DNA of 64,000 nt from Mycobacterium conspicuum. Lineage in GTDB: Bacteria; Actinomycetota; Actinomycetes; Mycobacteriales; Mycobacteriaceae. Shown in pieces: positions 51,633 to 61,087 of the stretch. Location: NCBI RefSeq assembly GCF_010730195.1, contig NZ_AP022613.1:868001-932000 (forward strand). The letters are read 5' to 3'. The notes below the pieces were generated by a model. That model was not told where the DNA came from and did no database searches. It worked only from the letters and a program-made list of their open reading frames with translations. Every line of letters begins with the position of its first letter. Position 1 is the first letter of the stretch. The position numbers and the translations under genes were made by a program.

Positions 51633-52859
51633 GTGGAACTTCTACGCGGAGCGTTGCGGACATACGCGTGGGGATCGCGCACCGCACTGGCCGAGTTCAC
51701 CGGGCGGCCCGTGCCGGCCGCCCACCCCGAGGCCGAACTCTGGTTCGGCGCGCACCCGGGCGACCCGGCCTTTCTGGAGACCGAGCAGGGCGAGACGTCG
51801 TTGCTGACGGCCCTGGGCGCCGACCCGGAAGGACAGCTCGGATCCGCCTCCCGGGCCCGGTTCGGCGACGTGCTGCCGTTCCTGCTCAAGGTGCTGGCGG
51901 CCGACGAGCCGCTGTCGCTGCAGGCCCACCCCAGCGCCGAGCAGGCGGTGGAGGGCTACCTGCGGGAGGAGCGCCTGGGCATTCCGGTGAACTCGCCGGT
52001 CCGCAACTACCGGGACACGTCGCACAAGCCGGAGCTGTTGGTGGCGCTGCAGCCGTTCGAGGCCCTGGCCGGTTTTCGTCAGGCGTCGCGAACCATCGAG
52101 CTGCTGCGGGCCTTCGCGGTCTCCGACCTGGACCCGTTCATCGATCTGCTCAACGACCAGTCCGACGCCGACGGTCTGCGCGCGCTGTTCACCACCTGGA
52201 TCACCGCACCCCAACCCGACATCGACGTCCTGGTACCTGCCGTGCTCGAGGGCGCCATCCAGTACATCAGCTCGGGCTCAGGCGAATTCGCGGCCGAGGC
52301 CAAGACGGTGCTCGAGCTCGGCGAACGCTATCCCGGCGATGCCGGGGTGCTGGCGGCGCTGTTGCTCAACCGGATCAGCCTGGCCCCCGGCGACACCATC
52401 TTCCTGAGCGCCGGCAACCTGCACGCCTATCTGCGCGGCGTCGGTGTGGAGATAATGGCCAACTCCGACAACGTGTTACGCGGCGGCCTTACCCCCAAAC
52501 ACGTCGACGTGCCCGAGCTGCTGCGGGTGCTGGACTTCACCCCGACCACCGAGGAGCGGCTGCGCGCACCCACCCGCCGCGAGGGGCTGGAGCTGATCTA
52601 CGAGACCCCGACGGACGAGTTCGCCGCCGCGCTGATCACGCTCGACGGCGACCATCTCGGCCACGAGGTCGACGCGCCGTCGCATCACGAGGGCCCGCAG
52701 ATTCTGCTGTCCGTCGAGGGCGCCACGACGGTGCACGCCAAGTCCAAGTCGCTCACGCTGGAACGCGGCATGGCCGCCTGGGTGGCGGCCGACGACGGCC
52801 CGGTTCGGCTGGTTGCGGCCGAGCCCGCCAAGTTGTTTCGGGCGACTATCGGGTTGTGA
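51633..52859 (+). CDS. manA: Mannose-6-phosphate isomerase ManA
   Basis: Type I zinc-dependent phosphomannose isomerase linking fructose-6-phosphate to mannose-6-phosphate. Motifs: YAWGSRTALAEF, AELWFGAHPGDPAFL, PLSLQAHPSAEQA (zinc His), YRDTSHKPELLVAL, LSAGNLHAYLRGVGVEIMANSDNVLRGGLTPKH. It is 408 residues from the GTG at 51633, eight bases after the SIS gene. Its product feeds PmmA, encoded two genes upstream. Its 3' end overlaps the convergent flavoprotein gene by 14 bases. Confidence 0.96.
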   Translation: MELLRGALRTYAWGSRTALAEFTGRPVPAAHPEAELWFGAHPGDPAFLETEQGETSLLTALGADPEGQLGSASRARFGDVLPFLLKVLAADEPLSLQAHPSAEQAVEGYLREERLGIPVNSPVRNYRDTSHKPELLVALQPFEALAGFRQASRTIELLRAFAVSDLDPFIDLLNDQSDADGLRALFTTWITAPQPDIDVLVPAVLEGAIQYISSGSGEFAAEAKTVLELGERYPGDAGVLAALLLNRISLAPGDTIFLSAGNLHAYLRGVGVEIMANSDNVLRGGLTPKHVDVPELLRVLDFTPTTEERLRAPTRREGLELIYETPTDEFAAALITLDGDHLGHEVDAPSHHEGPQILLSVEGATTVHAKSKSLTLERGMAAWVAADDGPVRLVAAEPAKLFRATIGL

Positions 52860-54240
52860 CCGCCCGGTCGTTGGCCACCCGGCGCGTGCGCTCCCTGGTC
52901 CACAGCCGCAGATTGTGCGCGATGGCGCGGCCGATGATCCGCGGCGGCGGCACCATGTAGAGGCTGTCGAGCAGCGAGAACCGCCGCAGAAACCATTCGG
53001 CCAGCACGGGTTCGGTTTCGGCGGCCCCGAGGAACTGGTCGAACAGCTTGCCGGACGGCCGCCACCACCAGGGAATGGATTCCACCGCCGCGTGGTGAAA
53101 GGTGATGTCGCCGATGGCGTTCATCATCCACACCGGGTAGGTGCTCTTGGCGGTGGCGCGGTTGAGTTGGCGGGCCAGGTCGGCATCCGGGGACCGCAAC
53201 GCGCGCCGCAGATGGCTCGCCTGCAGTGCCGTCATCGTCATGCCCTGCCCGAAGGTGGGGTTGAAGCTGGCCACGGCGTCACCGACGGGGACGATCCCGG
53301 CGGGGAAGCGGTCCAGCTTGTCGTAGCGGCGCCATTTGCTGGCCGGAAACGCGTGGAACGCCGGGTCGCCCAGCGGCTCGGCCCGGGACACCGCGTCGCT
53401 GAGGTGGGCCGGCAGCAGCTCGGCGGCCAGCGCCAGCATCCCGGGGAACGCGTCCGGTGGCTTGATGCCGGCCACGCCGAAGGTGGTCAACACCCAGGTG
53501 CCGTCCTCGTAGCACAGCATGCCCAGGCCCAGGGACTTGTCGTGGGAGGCGCCGGCGATCACCACCTTCTCGGCGATCAGGCCGTCCGGGATGCGGAGCT
53601 GCTGGGTGGCGTAGTTGATGCCGATGTCCACGGTTTGCTCGACGGGTTTCTCAAACCCCCACTGCGCCAACCACACCGGCAGTCGGGTCCCGCGGCCCGC
53701 CGCGTCGACGACGAGGTCCGCGTCGACGATTTCCGCGGCATCGCCAATGTCCAACCGCACGCCGGTCACGCGTTGCCGCGCCGCGTCGAAGATGGGCTCC
53801 TGCACGGACCGCCGCTGGATCTCGACGTTGCCGAGCTCGCCGATCCGGCGGCGCAGCTGCCACTCCAGGTGCGGCCGACTGGGCACGTAGGCGGTGAACT
53901 CGTCGCGCAGGGTGCGTCCCGTCCCGAGGACGTGCCCCGCGGCGCCCAGGTGGATACAGTCCGGCCGGTTTTCCAGGATCGGCACCCCCGCGGCGACCAT
54001 GTCCTTGAGCAGCCCGGGAAACAGGTTCTCGAACTCGATCGCTCCCCGGGCCATCAGCATGTGTAAATGCCGATCCTGCGGCACCGTCGCGCGGTTTGCC
54101 GGTTCGTCCGGCAACTCGTCGCGCTCGTAGACGGTGACGCGGTCGTAGCGGTCGGCCAGCACGCGCGCGGCGCTCAATCCGGCGATGCTGGCTCCGATCA
54201 CCACGGCGTGGTCGCTCGAGTTCCGCGCGCTAACCGGCAT
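52846..54240 (-). CDS. FAD-dependent oxidoreductase/monooxygenase (Rv3254-like)
   Basis: A 464-residue flavoprotein of the PHBH/geranylgeranyl-reductase superfamily. N-terminal Rossmann motif VVIGASIAGLSAARVLADRYDRVTVYERDELP, the central DLVVDAAGRGTRLP and the FAD ribityl motif PVGDAVASFNPTFGQGMTMTALQA are intact. The substrate is unknown. The ATG at 54240 is only 31 bases from the divergent permease start, so they share a control region. Counterpart of Rv3254. Confidence 0.87.
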   Translation of the reverse strand: MPVSARNSSDHAVVIGASIAGLSAARVLADRYDRVTVYERDELPDEPANRATVPQDRHLHMLMARGAIEFENLFPGLLKDMVAAGVPILENRPDCIHLGAAGHVLGTGRTLRDEFTAYVPSRPHLEWQLRRRIGELGNVEIQRRSVQEPIFDAARQRVTGVRLDIGDAAEIVDADLVVDAAGRGTRLPVWLAQWGFEKPVEQTVDIGINYATQQLRIPDGLIAEKVVIAGASHDKSLGLGMLCYEDGTWVLTTFGVAGIKPPDAFPGMLALAAELLPAHLSDAVSRAEPLGDPAFHAFPASKWRRYDKLDRFPAGIVPVGDAVASFNPTFGQGMTMTALQASHLRRALRSPDADLARQLNRATAKSTYPVWMMNAIGDITFHHAAVESIPWWWRPSGKLFDQFLGAAETEPVLAEWFLRRFSLLDSLYMVPPPRIIGRAIAHNLRLWTRERTRRVANDRAVTTR

Positions 54241-54271
54241 TGCCGCAGAGTACCCAGTACTGTGCGGACCT

Positions 54272-55777
54272 ATGGCCGGTCGATGGCGCACCAAGTCGGT
54301 CGAACAGTCGATCGCCGACACCGACGAGCCGGACACCAAGCTGCGCAAGGACCTGACCTGGCTGGATTTGGCGGTGTTCGGTGTCGCCGTGGTGATCGGC
54401 GCGGGCATCTTCACCGTCACCGCGTCGACGACGGGCGACATCACCGGCCCGGCGATCTGGATCTCCTTCGTGATCGCGGCCGCGACCTGCGCACTGGCGG
54501 CGCTGTGCTACGCCGAGTTCGCCTCGACGCTGCCGGTTGCGGGCAGCGCCTACACCTTCTCCTACGCCACGTTCGGTGAATTCATCGCCTGGATCATCGG
54601 CTGGAACCTGCTGCTGGAATTGGCGGTCGGCGCGGCCGTGGTGTCCAAGGGCTGGTCCAGCTACTTGGGCACGGTGTTCGGATTCGCCGGCGGCACAGTC
54701 AAACTGGGGGCGATGCAGGTCGACTGGGGCGCGTTGCTGATCGTCGCCGCGGTGTCGACGCTGATCGCGTTGGGCACCAAGTTGTCGTCGCGGTTCTCCC
54801 AGGTGATCACCGCCATCAAGGTGTCGGTGGTCCTGCTGGTGGTGGTGGTCGGCGCCTTCTACATCAAGTCCGCCAACTACTCGCCGTTCATTCCCAAGCC
54901 GGAAGCCGGCCGCGACGCCGAGGGCGTCAACCAGTCGGTGTTGTCGCTGCTGACCGGCGCGCACAGCAGCCATTACGGCTGGTACGGCGTCCTCGCGGGC
55001 GCGTCGATCGTGTTCTTCGCGTTCATCGGCTTCGACATCGTGGCCACCATGGCCGAGGAGACCAAGAACGCGCAGCGCGACGTCCCCCGGGGGATCCTGG
55101 CGTCGCTGGCGATCGTGACCGTGCTGTACGTCGCGGTCTCGGTGGTGCTGTCCGGCATGGTCTCCTACACCCAGCTCAAGACCGTCGGGGGCCGAGGCTC
55201 GGCGAACCTGGCCACGGCGTTCACGGCCAACGGGATCACCTGGGCAAGCAAGATCATCGCGGTCGGCGCACTGGCGGGGCTGACCACCGTGGTGATGGTG
55301 CTGATGCTCGGGCAGTGCCGGGTGCTCTTCGCGATGGCGCGCGACGGGCTGTTGCCGCGCGGCCTGGCCAAGACCGGGGCGCGGGGGACACCCGTGCGGA
55401 TCACCGTGCTGGTCGCGGTGGTGGTGGCGGCGACGGCGGCGCTGTTCCCGATCAGCAAGCTCGAGGAGATGGTCAACGTCGGGACGCTGTTCGCGTTCGT
55501 CTTGGTGTCCGCCGGGGTCATCGTGCTGCGCCGCACCCGGCCCGATCTGGAGCGTGGGTTCCAGGCTCCAGGCGTGCCCTGGCTCCCGATCGCCTCGATC
55601 TGTGCCTGCGCCTGGCTGATGCTGAACCTCACCACGCTGACCTGGGTGCGTTTCGGTGTCTGGCTGGTGGTGGGAACCGCCATCTACCTGGGCTATGGGC
55701 TGCGGCACTCGGCGCAGGGCCGGCGGCAAGACCGCGCGGCCCCCTCTTCGGCCACCGAGACTGCGTCCAGCGCGTAA
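54272..55777 (+). CDS. Cationic amino-acid-type APC permease
   Basis: A 501-residue APC-superfamily transporter with about 12-14 membrane helices: GVAVVIGAGIFTVTASTTGDITGPAIWISF (helix 1 with the G-A-G-I-F motif), ALCYAEFASTLPVAGSAYTFSYATFGEFIAWIIGWNLLLE, VFFAFIGFDIVATMAEETKNAQRDVPRGIL. These features place it in the cationic amino acid transporter (CAT) group. Counterpart of Rv3253c. A short hairpin follows the stop. Confidence 0.92.
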   Translation: MAGRWRTKSVEQSIADTDEPDTKLRKDLTWLDLAVFGVAVVIGAGIFTVTASTTGDITGPAIWISFVIAAATCALAALCYAEFASTLPVAGSAYTFSYATFGEFIAWIIGWNLLLELAVGAAVVSKGWSSYLGTVFGFAGGTVKLGAMQVDWGALLIVAAVSTLIALGTKLSSRFSQVITAIKVSVVLLVVVVGAFYIKSANYSPFIPKPEAGRDAEGVNQSVLSLLTGAHSSHYGWYGVLAGASIVFFAFIGFDIVATMAEETKNAQRDVPRGILASLAIVTVLYVAVSVVLSGMVSYTQLKTVGGRGSANLATAFTANGITWASKIIAVGALAGLTTVVMVLMLGQCRVLFAMARDGLLPRGLAKTGARGTPVRITVLVAVVVAATAALFPISKLEEMVNVGTLFAFVLVSAGVIVLRRTRPDLERGFQAPGVPWLPIASICACAWLMLNLTTLTWVRFGVWLVVGTAIYLGYGLRHSAQGRRQDRAAPSSATETASSA

Positions 55778-55790
55778 AAATCGACGAATT

Positions 55791-55805
55791 TGCGCTCTGA
55801 GCGCA
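55791..55805. terminator. Short hairpin after the permease gene
   Basis: TGCGCT and AGCGCA form a 6-bp stem with a 3-base CTG loop 13 bases after the permease stop, followed by GTTT. It may be a weak intrinsic terminator separating the permease from the alkB operon; the run of T is very short. Confidence 0.3.
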
Positions 55806-55833
55806 GTTTCGATGCCTAGGACGCTTTACAAAC

Positions 55834-55870
55834 TATGGCTCTATGTCTAGACACAAGACGCAAAGCCATA
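55834..55870. promoter_or_regulatory. Candidate AlkX operator upstream of alkB
   Basis: TATGGCT (55834-55840) and AGCCATA (55864-55870) are a perfect 7-bp inverted repeat with 23 bases between them. A perfect 10-bp palindrome TGTCTAGACA lies inside at 55844-55853. The region is 14-50 bases upstream of the alkB start. The operon encodes its own TetR regulator, so autoregulation through this region is likely. Confidence 0.55.
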
Positions 55871-55883
55871 TATTGTCCAACGC

Positions 55884-57113
55884 ATGACCACACAGCTCAC
55901 CCGCGAAGCACCCGCAACCAAATGGCGCGACAAGAAGCGCTACCTGTGGCTCATGGGGCTGATCGCCCCGACGGCGTTGTTCGTCATGCTGCCGATCGTC
56001 TGGGGCATGAACCGCGCAGGCTGGCATGGCGCCGCACAGGTACCGCTGTGGATCGGGCCGATCCTGCTCTACATCCTGTTGCCCGTGCTCGACCTGTTCT
56101 TCGGACCCGACGGGCAGAACCCGCCCGACGAGGTGATGCAGCGGCTGGAAAACGACAAGTACTACCGCTACTGCACCTACATCTACATCCCGTTCCAGTA
56201 CCTCAGCGTGCTCCTCGGCGCCTACCTGTTCACGGCGGACAACTTGGGGTGGCTGGGCTTTAGCGGCGGCCTGAGCTGGGTCGGCAAGATCGGGCTCGCG
56301 CTCTCGGTCGGGATGCTCGGCGGGGTGGGCATCAACACCGCACACGAGATGGGACACAAGAAGGACTCGCTGGAACGCTGGCTGGCCAAGATCACCCTGG
56401 CGCAGACCTGCTACGGCCACTTCTACATCGAGCACAACCGCGGTCACCACGTGCGGGTGTCCACCCCCGAAGACCCGGCGTCCGCCCGCTTCGGCGAAAC
56501 GTTCTGGGAGTTCTTGCCCCGCAGCGTTTTCGGCAGTTTGCGCTCGGCCGTGCACCTGGAGGCGCAGCGCATCCGCCGACTCGGGCGCAACCCGTGGAAC
56601 CCCAAGACGTATTTATCCAACGACGTGCTCAACGCCTGGGCGATGTCGGTGGTGCTGTGGGGCGTGCTGATCGCGGTCTTCGGCCCGGCGCTGATCCCGT
56701 TCGTCGTCATCCAGGCGGTCTTCGGCTTCAGCCTGCTCGAGACCGTCAACTACCTCGAGCACTACGGGCTGCTGCGGCAGAAGAACGCTAGCGGCCGCTA
56801 CGAGCGCTGCGCGCCGGTGCACAGCTGGAATTCCGACCACATCGTCACCAACCTGTTCCTGTACCACCTGCAGCGGCACAGCGATCACCACGCCAACCCC
56901 ACCCGCCGCTACCAGACGCTGCGCAGCATGGCGGGCTCGCCCAACCTGCCCAGCGGGTACGCGTCGATGATCTCGCTGACCTACTTCCCCCCGCTGTGGC
57001 GCAAGGTGATGGACCACCGGGTGCTCGACCACTACGACGGCGACATCACCCGGGTCAACCTGCAGCCACGCGTGGCGGCCAAGCTGCTGGCCCGGCACGG
57101 GAGGGGGGCATGA
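55884..57113 (+). CDS. alkB: Alkane 1-monooxygenase AlkB
   Basis: Integral-membrane di-iron hydroxylase that oxidises medium-chain n-alkanes to 1-alkanols using electrons from rubredoxin. All His boxes are present: HEMGH, EHNRGHH, NYLEHYG and LQRHSDHH, embedded among about six membrane helices. It is 409 residues. First gene of alkB-rubA-rubB-alkX, each overlapping the next by four bases. Same order as Rv3252c-Rv3249c. Confidence 0.97.
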   Translation: MTTQLTREAPATKWRDKKRYLWLMGLIAPTALFVMLPIVWGMNRAGWHGAAQVPLWIGPILLYILLPVLDLFFGPDGQNPPDEVMQRLENDKYYRYCTYIYIPFQYLSVLLGAYLFTADNLGWLGFSGGLSWVGKIGLALSVGMLGGVGINTAHEMGHKKDSLERWLAKITLAQTCYGHFYIEHNRGHHVRVSTPEDPASARFGETFWEFLPRSVFGSLRSAVHLEAQRIRRLGRNPWNPKTYLSNDVLNAWAMSVVLWGVLIAVFGPALIPFVVIQAVFGFSLLETVNYLEHYGLLRQKNASGRYERCAPVHSWNSDHIVTNLFLYHLQRHSDHHANPTRRYQTLRSMAGSPNLPSGYASMISLTYFPPLWRKVMDHRVLDHYDGDITRVNLQPRVAAKLLARHGRGA

Positions 57114-57289
57114 ACCCAAAGGCGTACCAGTGCCCCGTCTGCGAGTACGTCTACGACGAGTCCAAAGGCGAAGCGCGCGAAGGCTTTCCGCCGGGTACGC
57201 CGTGGGAGCAGGTTCCCGACGACTGGTGCTGTCCCGACTGCGCCGTGCGCGAGAAGCCCGATTTCATACCGATGGGAGCAACCTCATGA
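57110..57289 (+). CDS. rubA: Rubredoxin RubA
   Basis: A 59-residue rubredoxin passing electrons to AlkB. Iron site CPVCEYVYDE and CCPDCAVREKPDF; the second loop has an extra Cys (CCPDC). GAGGGGGG before the ATG. Overlaps alkB and rubB by four bases each. It may be the AlkG1-like variant that does not directly support alkane hydroxylation, while RubB does; the assignment is inferred from position. Confidence 0.95.
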   Translation: MNPKAYQCPVCEYVYDESKGEAREGFPPGTPWEQVPDDWCCPDCAVREKPDFIPMGATS

Positions 57290-57468
57290 GCGACTACAAA
57301 CTCTTCCAGTGCGTCCAGTGCGGCTTCGAGTACGACGAGGCGCTGGGCTGGCCCGAGGACGGCATCGCACCGGGCACCCGCTGGGACGACATCCCCGACG
57401 ACTGGAGCTGCCCGGACTGCGGCGCGGCCAAGTCGGACTTCGTCATGGTGGAAGTGGCGCGGCCGTGA
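57286..57468 (+). CDS. rubB: Rubredoxin RubB
   Basis: A 60-residue rubredoxin with the classical iron loops CVQCGFEYDEALGWPEDGIAPGT and CPDCGAAKSDF, closer to the standard type than RubA. Electron carrier to AlkB. Starts inside the rubA stop (ATGA) and its stop overlaps the alkX start (GTGA). Confidence 0.96.
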   Translation: MSDYKLFQCVQCGFEYDEALGWPEDGIAPGTRWDDIPDDWSCPDCGAAKSDFVMVEVARP

Positions 57469-58094
57469 CCGATACTGTCGCGCCTGTGAAGCGGATGCCC
57501 TACGCCGAGGCCTCACGGGCCCTGTTACGGGACTCCGTGTTGGACGCGATGCGCGACCTGCTGCTGACCCGGGACTGGTCGGCGATCACGCTGGCGGACG
57601 TGGCCCGCGCCACGGGCATCAGCCGGCAGACGATCTACAACGAGTTCGGTTCGCGGCAGGGCCTGGCGCAGGGTTACGCCCTGCGCCTGGCCGATCGCCT
57701 GGTCGACACCATCAAAGACACCGTTGACGCCAACGTCGGCGATATCCACACGGCGCTGCTGCAGGGTTTTCGCGAGTTCTTCGCCGAGTCGGCCGCCGAC
57801 CCGCTGGTGATCTCCCTGCTCACCGGCGTCGCCAAACCCGATCTGCTGCAGCTCATTACCACCGACAGCGCGCCCATCATCACCCGCGCCTCGGCGCGAC
57901 TGGTGTCGGCGTTCAACCAGACCTGGGTCGCGATCAGCGACGAGGACGCCGGCGTGATTGCGCGGGCCATCGTGCGGCTGTGCCTGAGCTATGTGTCGAT
58001 GCCGCCCGAATCCGATCACGACGTCGCGGCGGACCTGGCCCGGTTGTTGGCGCCGTTCGTGGAGCGCCATGGGGTGATCGACACCGGGCCTTAA
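57465..58094 (+). CDS. alkX: TetR regulator AlkX of the alkane operon
   Basis: A 209-residue TetR repressor: helix-turn-helix ITLADVARATGISRQTIYNEFGSRQGLAQGYA, followed by a ligand domain that in the M. tuberculosis homolog Rv3249c accommodates fatty acids or alkanes. It is the last gene of the operon and starts at the GTG in the rubB stop; a second GTG 21 bases on is also possible. Likely operator: the inverted repeat upstream of alkB. Confidence 0.92.
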   Translation: MTDTVAPVKRMPYAEASRALLRDSVLDAMRDLLLTRDWSAITLADVARATGISRQTIYNEFGSRQGLAQGYALRLADRLVDTIKDTVDANVGDIHTALLQGFREFFAESAADPLVISLLTGVAKPDLLQLITTDSAPIITRASARLVSAFNQTWVAISDEDAGVIARAIVRLCLSYVSMPPESDHDVAADLARLLAPFVERHGVIDTGP

Positions 58095-58143
58095 ATCGCA
58101 CCGACTAGAGTGGCGGCGGAACATACCCAGGCTAAGTAAAAGG

Positions 58144-59634
<1,491 letters not shown>

Positions 59635-59636
59635 GT

Positions 59637-60269
59637 GTGCTGATCGCGATCGAAGGGGTCGACGGTTCCGGCAAGCGCACGCTGACCGACGGGCTGCGCA
59701 GCGCCTTCGAGGCGTCCGGAAAATCCGTGGCCACCCTGGCTTTCCCGCGGTACGGGCGGTCGACGACCGCCGACATCGCGGCCGAGGCGCTGCACGGTCA
59801 GCACGGCGACTTGGCGTCGTCGGTGCATGCGATGGCGATGCTGTTCGCGCTCGACCGCGCCGGCGCGATCGCCGAGATCGAGGCGTTGGGCCGTGAGCAC
59901 GACGTGGTGATCCTGGATCGCTACGTCGCCTCCAACGCGGCCTACACCGCGGCGCGCCTGCATCAGGACGCGGCGGGGGAGGCGGTCGCGTGGGTGGGCG
60001 CGCTGGAGTATCAACGCTTCGGGCTGCCCCGACCGGATTGGCAGGTGCTGCTCGACGTCCCCGCCGAGCTCGCCGGGCAGCGGGCCCGCAGCCGCGCCGA
60101 GAGCGAACCGGACCGCGCGCGCGACGCCTACGAACGGGACGACGGACTTCAGCGGCGCACCGGCGCGGTGTATGCCGGACTGGCCGCCGCGAGTTGGGGC
60201 GGGCGATGGCTGGTCGTCGACGCCGACGTCGACGCGGCCCGGTTGGCGGCCACTTTCGCGGGCCAATAG
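59637..60269 (+). CDS. tmk: Thymidylate kinase Tmk
   Basis: Phosphorylates dTMP to dTDP for DNA synthesis. P-loop EGVDGSGKRT, LAFPRYGRST, DRYVASNAAY (DR-x motif) and RRTGAVYAGLAAASWGGRW are present; 210 residues. GTG start two bases after sahH. The stop codon lies within a three-copy 11-bp repeat that begins the mtrA control region. The sahH-tmk-mtrAB-lpqB order is as in M. tuberculosis. Confidence 0.95.
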   Translation: MLIAIEGVDGSGKRTLTDGLRSAFEASGKSVATLAFPRYGRSTTADIAAEALHGQHGDLASSVHAMAMLFALDRAGAIAEIEALGREHDVVILDRYVASNAAYTAARLHQDAAGEAVAWVGALEYQRFGLPRPDWQVLLDVPAELAGQRARSRAESEPDRARDAYERDDGLQRRTGAVYAGLAAASWGGRWLVVDADVDAARLAATFAGQ

Positions 60270-60293
60270 TTGGCCAACAGTCGGCCAATTAGC
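60261..60293 (+). repeat. Three-copy 11-bp GGCCAA repeat at the tmk stop / mtrA upstream region
   Basis: GGCCAATAGTT, GGCCAACAGTC and GGCCAATTAGC follow each other with an exact 11-base period. The first copy contains the tmk stop codon. The array ends 80 bases before the mtrA ATG. Confidence 0.85.
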
Positions 60294-60372
60294 ACAGAAA
60301 TGTCACGATTTGGCGCTATCGGGCACGAAACGCCCGTGTGGTGCGCCGAATTTGTCCCGATCTGGTGACACC

Positions 60373-61059
60373 ATGGACTCCATGAGGCAAAGGATTCTCG
60401 TCGTCGACGACGACGCTTCGCTGGCCGAGATGCTGACCATCGTGCTGCGCGGGGAGGGTTTCGACACCGCAGTCATCGGCGACGGCACGCAAGCCCTGAC
60501 CGCGGTGCGCGAGCTACGCCCCGATCTGGTGCTGCTGGACCTGATGCTGCCCGGCATGAACGGCATCGACGTCTGTCGGGTGTTGCGCGCCGACTCCGGG
60601 GTGCCGATCGTCATGCTCACCGCCAAGACCGACACCGTGGACGTGGTGCTGGGGCTGGAGTCGGGTGCCGACGACTACATCATGAAGCCGTTCAAGCCCA
60701 AGGAGCTGGTGGCCCGGGTGCGGGCCCGGCTGCGCCGCAACGACGACGAGCCGGCCGAGATGCTGTCCATCGCCGACGTCGAGATCGACGTGCCGGCGCA
60801 CAAGGTCACCCGCAACGGCGAGCAGATCTCGCTGACACCGCTGGAGTTCGACCTGCTGGTCGCATTGGCGCGCAAACCGCGCCAGGTGTTTACTCGTGAT
60901 GTGCTGCTCGAACAGGTGTGGGGATACCGGCACCCGGCGGACACCCGCCTGGTGAACGTGCACGTCCAGCGTCTGCGGGCCAAGGTCGAAAAAGACCCCG
61001 AGAACCCGACCGTGGTTCTGACCGTTCGAGGAGTGGGATACAAGGCCGGACCTCCGTGA
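60373..61059 (+). CDS. mtrA: Essential response regulator MtrA
   Basis: OmpR/PhoB-type regulator governing replication initiation, division and cell-wall genes. Receiver with DDD (12-14), phospho-Asp56 in LVLLDLMLPG and Lys of IMKPFKPKELV; winged-helix output with LEFDLLVALARKPRQVFTRDVLLEQVWGYRHPADTRLVNVHVQRLRAKVE. The 228-residue sequence is nearly identical, as far as I recall, to the M. tuberculosis protein. Its sensor mtrB follows after 28 bases. Confidence 0.98.
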   Translation: MDSMRQRILVVDDDASLAEMLTIVLRGEGFDTAVIGDGTQALTAVRELRPDLVLLDLMLPGMNGIDVCRVLRADSGVPIVMLTAKTDTVDVVLGLESGADDYIMKPFKPKELVARVRARLRRNDDEPAEMLSIADVEIDVPAHKVTRNGEQISLTPLEFDLLVALARKPRQVFTRDVLLEQVWGYRHPADTRLVNVHVQRLRAKVEKDPENPTVVLTVRGVGYKAGPP

Positions 61060-61087
61060 TCCGCGACGATGCAGAGCCCCGCCATTG

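Noticed and set aside
58095..58143. Possible SAH/SAM riboswitch before sahH
   Set aside because: Only 49 bases separate alkX and sahH, with no convincing conserved helices of a known riboswitch class.
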